Shown here: piece by piece, positions 14,942 through 14,943 of the stretch
Layout of the letters: every line of letters starts with the position of its first letter
Numbering within the stretch: position 1 is the first letter of the stretch
NCBI GenBank assembly: GCA_016207585.1
Contig: JACQPI010000091.1
Span: forward strand, 1 to 14,943
DNA length: 14,943 bases
Direction: 5' to 3'
Source: Elusimicrobiota bacterium
GTDB taxonomy: Bacteria; Elusimicrobiota; Elusimicrobia; UBA1565; JACRDR01
The notes under the pieces: generated by a model
Told to the model about the DNA's origin: nothing
Seen by the model: the letters and a program-made list of their open reading frames with translations, nothing else
Database searches by the model: none
Translations under genes and position numbers: made by a program

Positions 14942-14943
14942 GA

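Overview
This is a GC-rich bacterial chromosome segment, probably from a Gram-negative organism. The tandem BcsG-type enzymes, the secreted proteins and a possible outer-membrane-type C-terminus at the right edge point that way. The phylum cannot be fixed from this sequence alone. No tRNA, rRNA, CRISPR array or insertion sequence was seen.

Layout. (1) Left edge, minus strand: rpsB (30S protein S2) followed by the start of tsf (EF-Ts), the usual translation operon, with an extended -10 promoter about 100 bp upstream of rpsB. (2) rfbC/rmlC (dTDP-4-dehydrorhamnose 3,5-epimerase), minus strand, start to start only 44 bp from the divergent pgi (stand-alone glucose-6-phosphate isomerase of the type usually fused to transaldolase). 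(3) Four bases after pgi, a GAF + HD-GYP cyclic-di-GMP phosphodiesterase. (4) A 219-bp gap with a 10-bp inverted repeat that could fold as a pseudoknot. (5) A tight five-gene plus-strand operon at 5198-13219: a BcsA-type cellulose/beta-glucan synthase with two intact PilZ domains, two tandem BcsG-type phosphoethanolamine transferases, an unrecognised exported protein made of two copies of a ~100-residue unit, and an exported GH10 glycoside hydrolase with an N-terminal beta-sandwich. (6) On the opposite strand, a Fic AMP-transferase-family protein with an AbiEi-like N-terminal winged helix, a good sigma70-type promoter and a 22-bp palindrome over its -10 box.

The centre is the most interesting part. 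It looks like a cyclic-di-GMP-controlled system for making and modifying an exoglycan, but not a textbook bcs operon. BcsB, BcsC, BcsZ (GH8), BcsE and BcsF are not present in the window; the modifying enzyme is duplicated, a GH10 enzyme sits where a GH8 would be expected, and an uncharacterised repeat protein is included. The inferred division of labour is: the HD-GYP enzyme lowers cyclic-di-GMP, the dual-PilZ synthase senses it and extrudes a beta-1,4-glucan-like chain, the two BcsG paralogues decorate the chain in the periplasm, and the GH10 and repeat proteins process, bind or export it. This scheme is inference from domain content and gene order.
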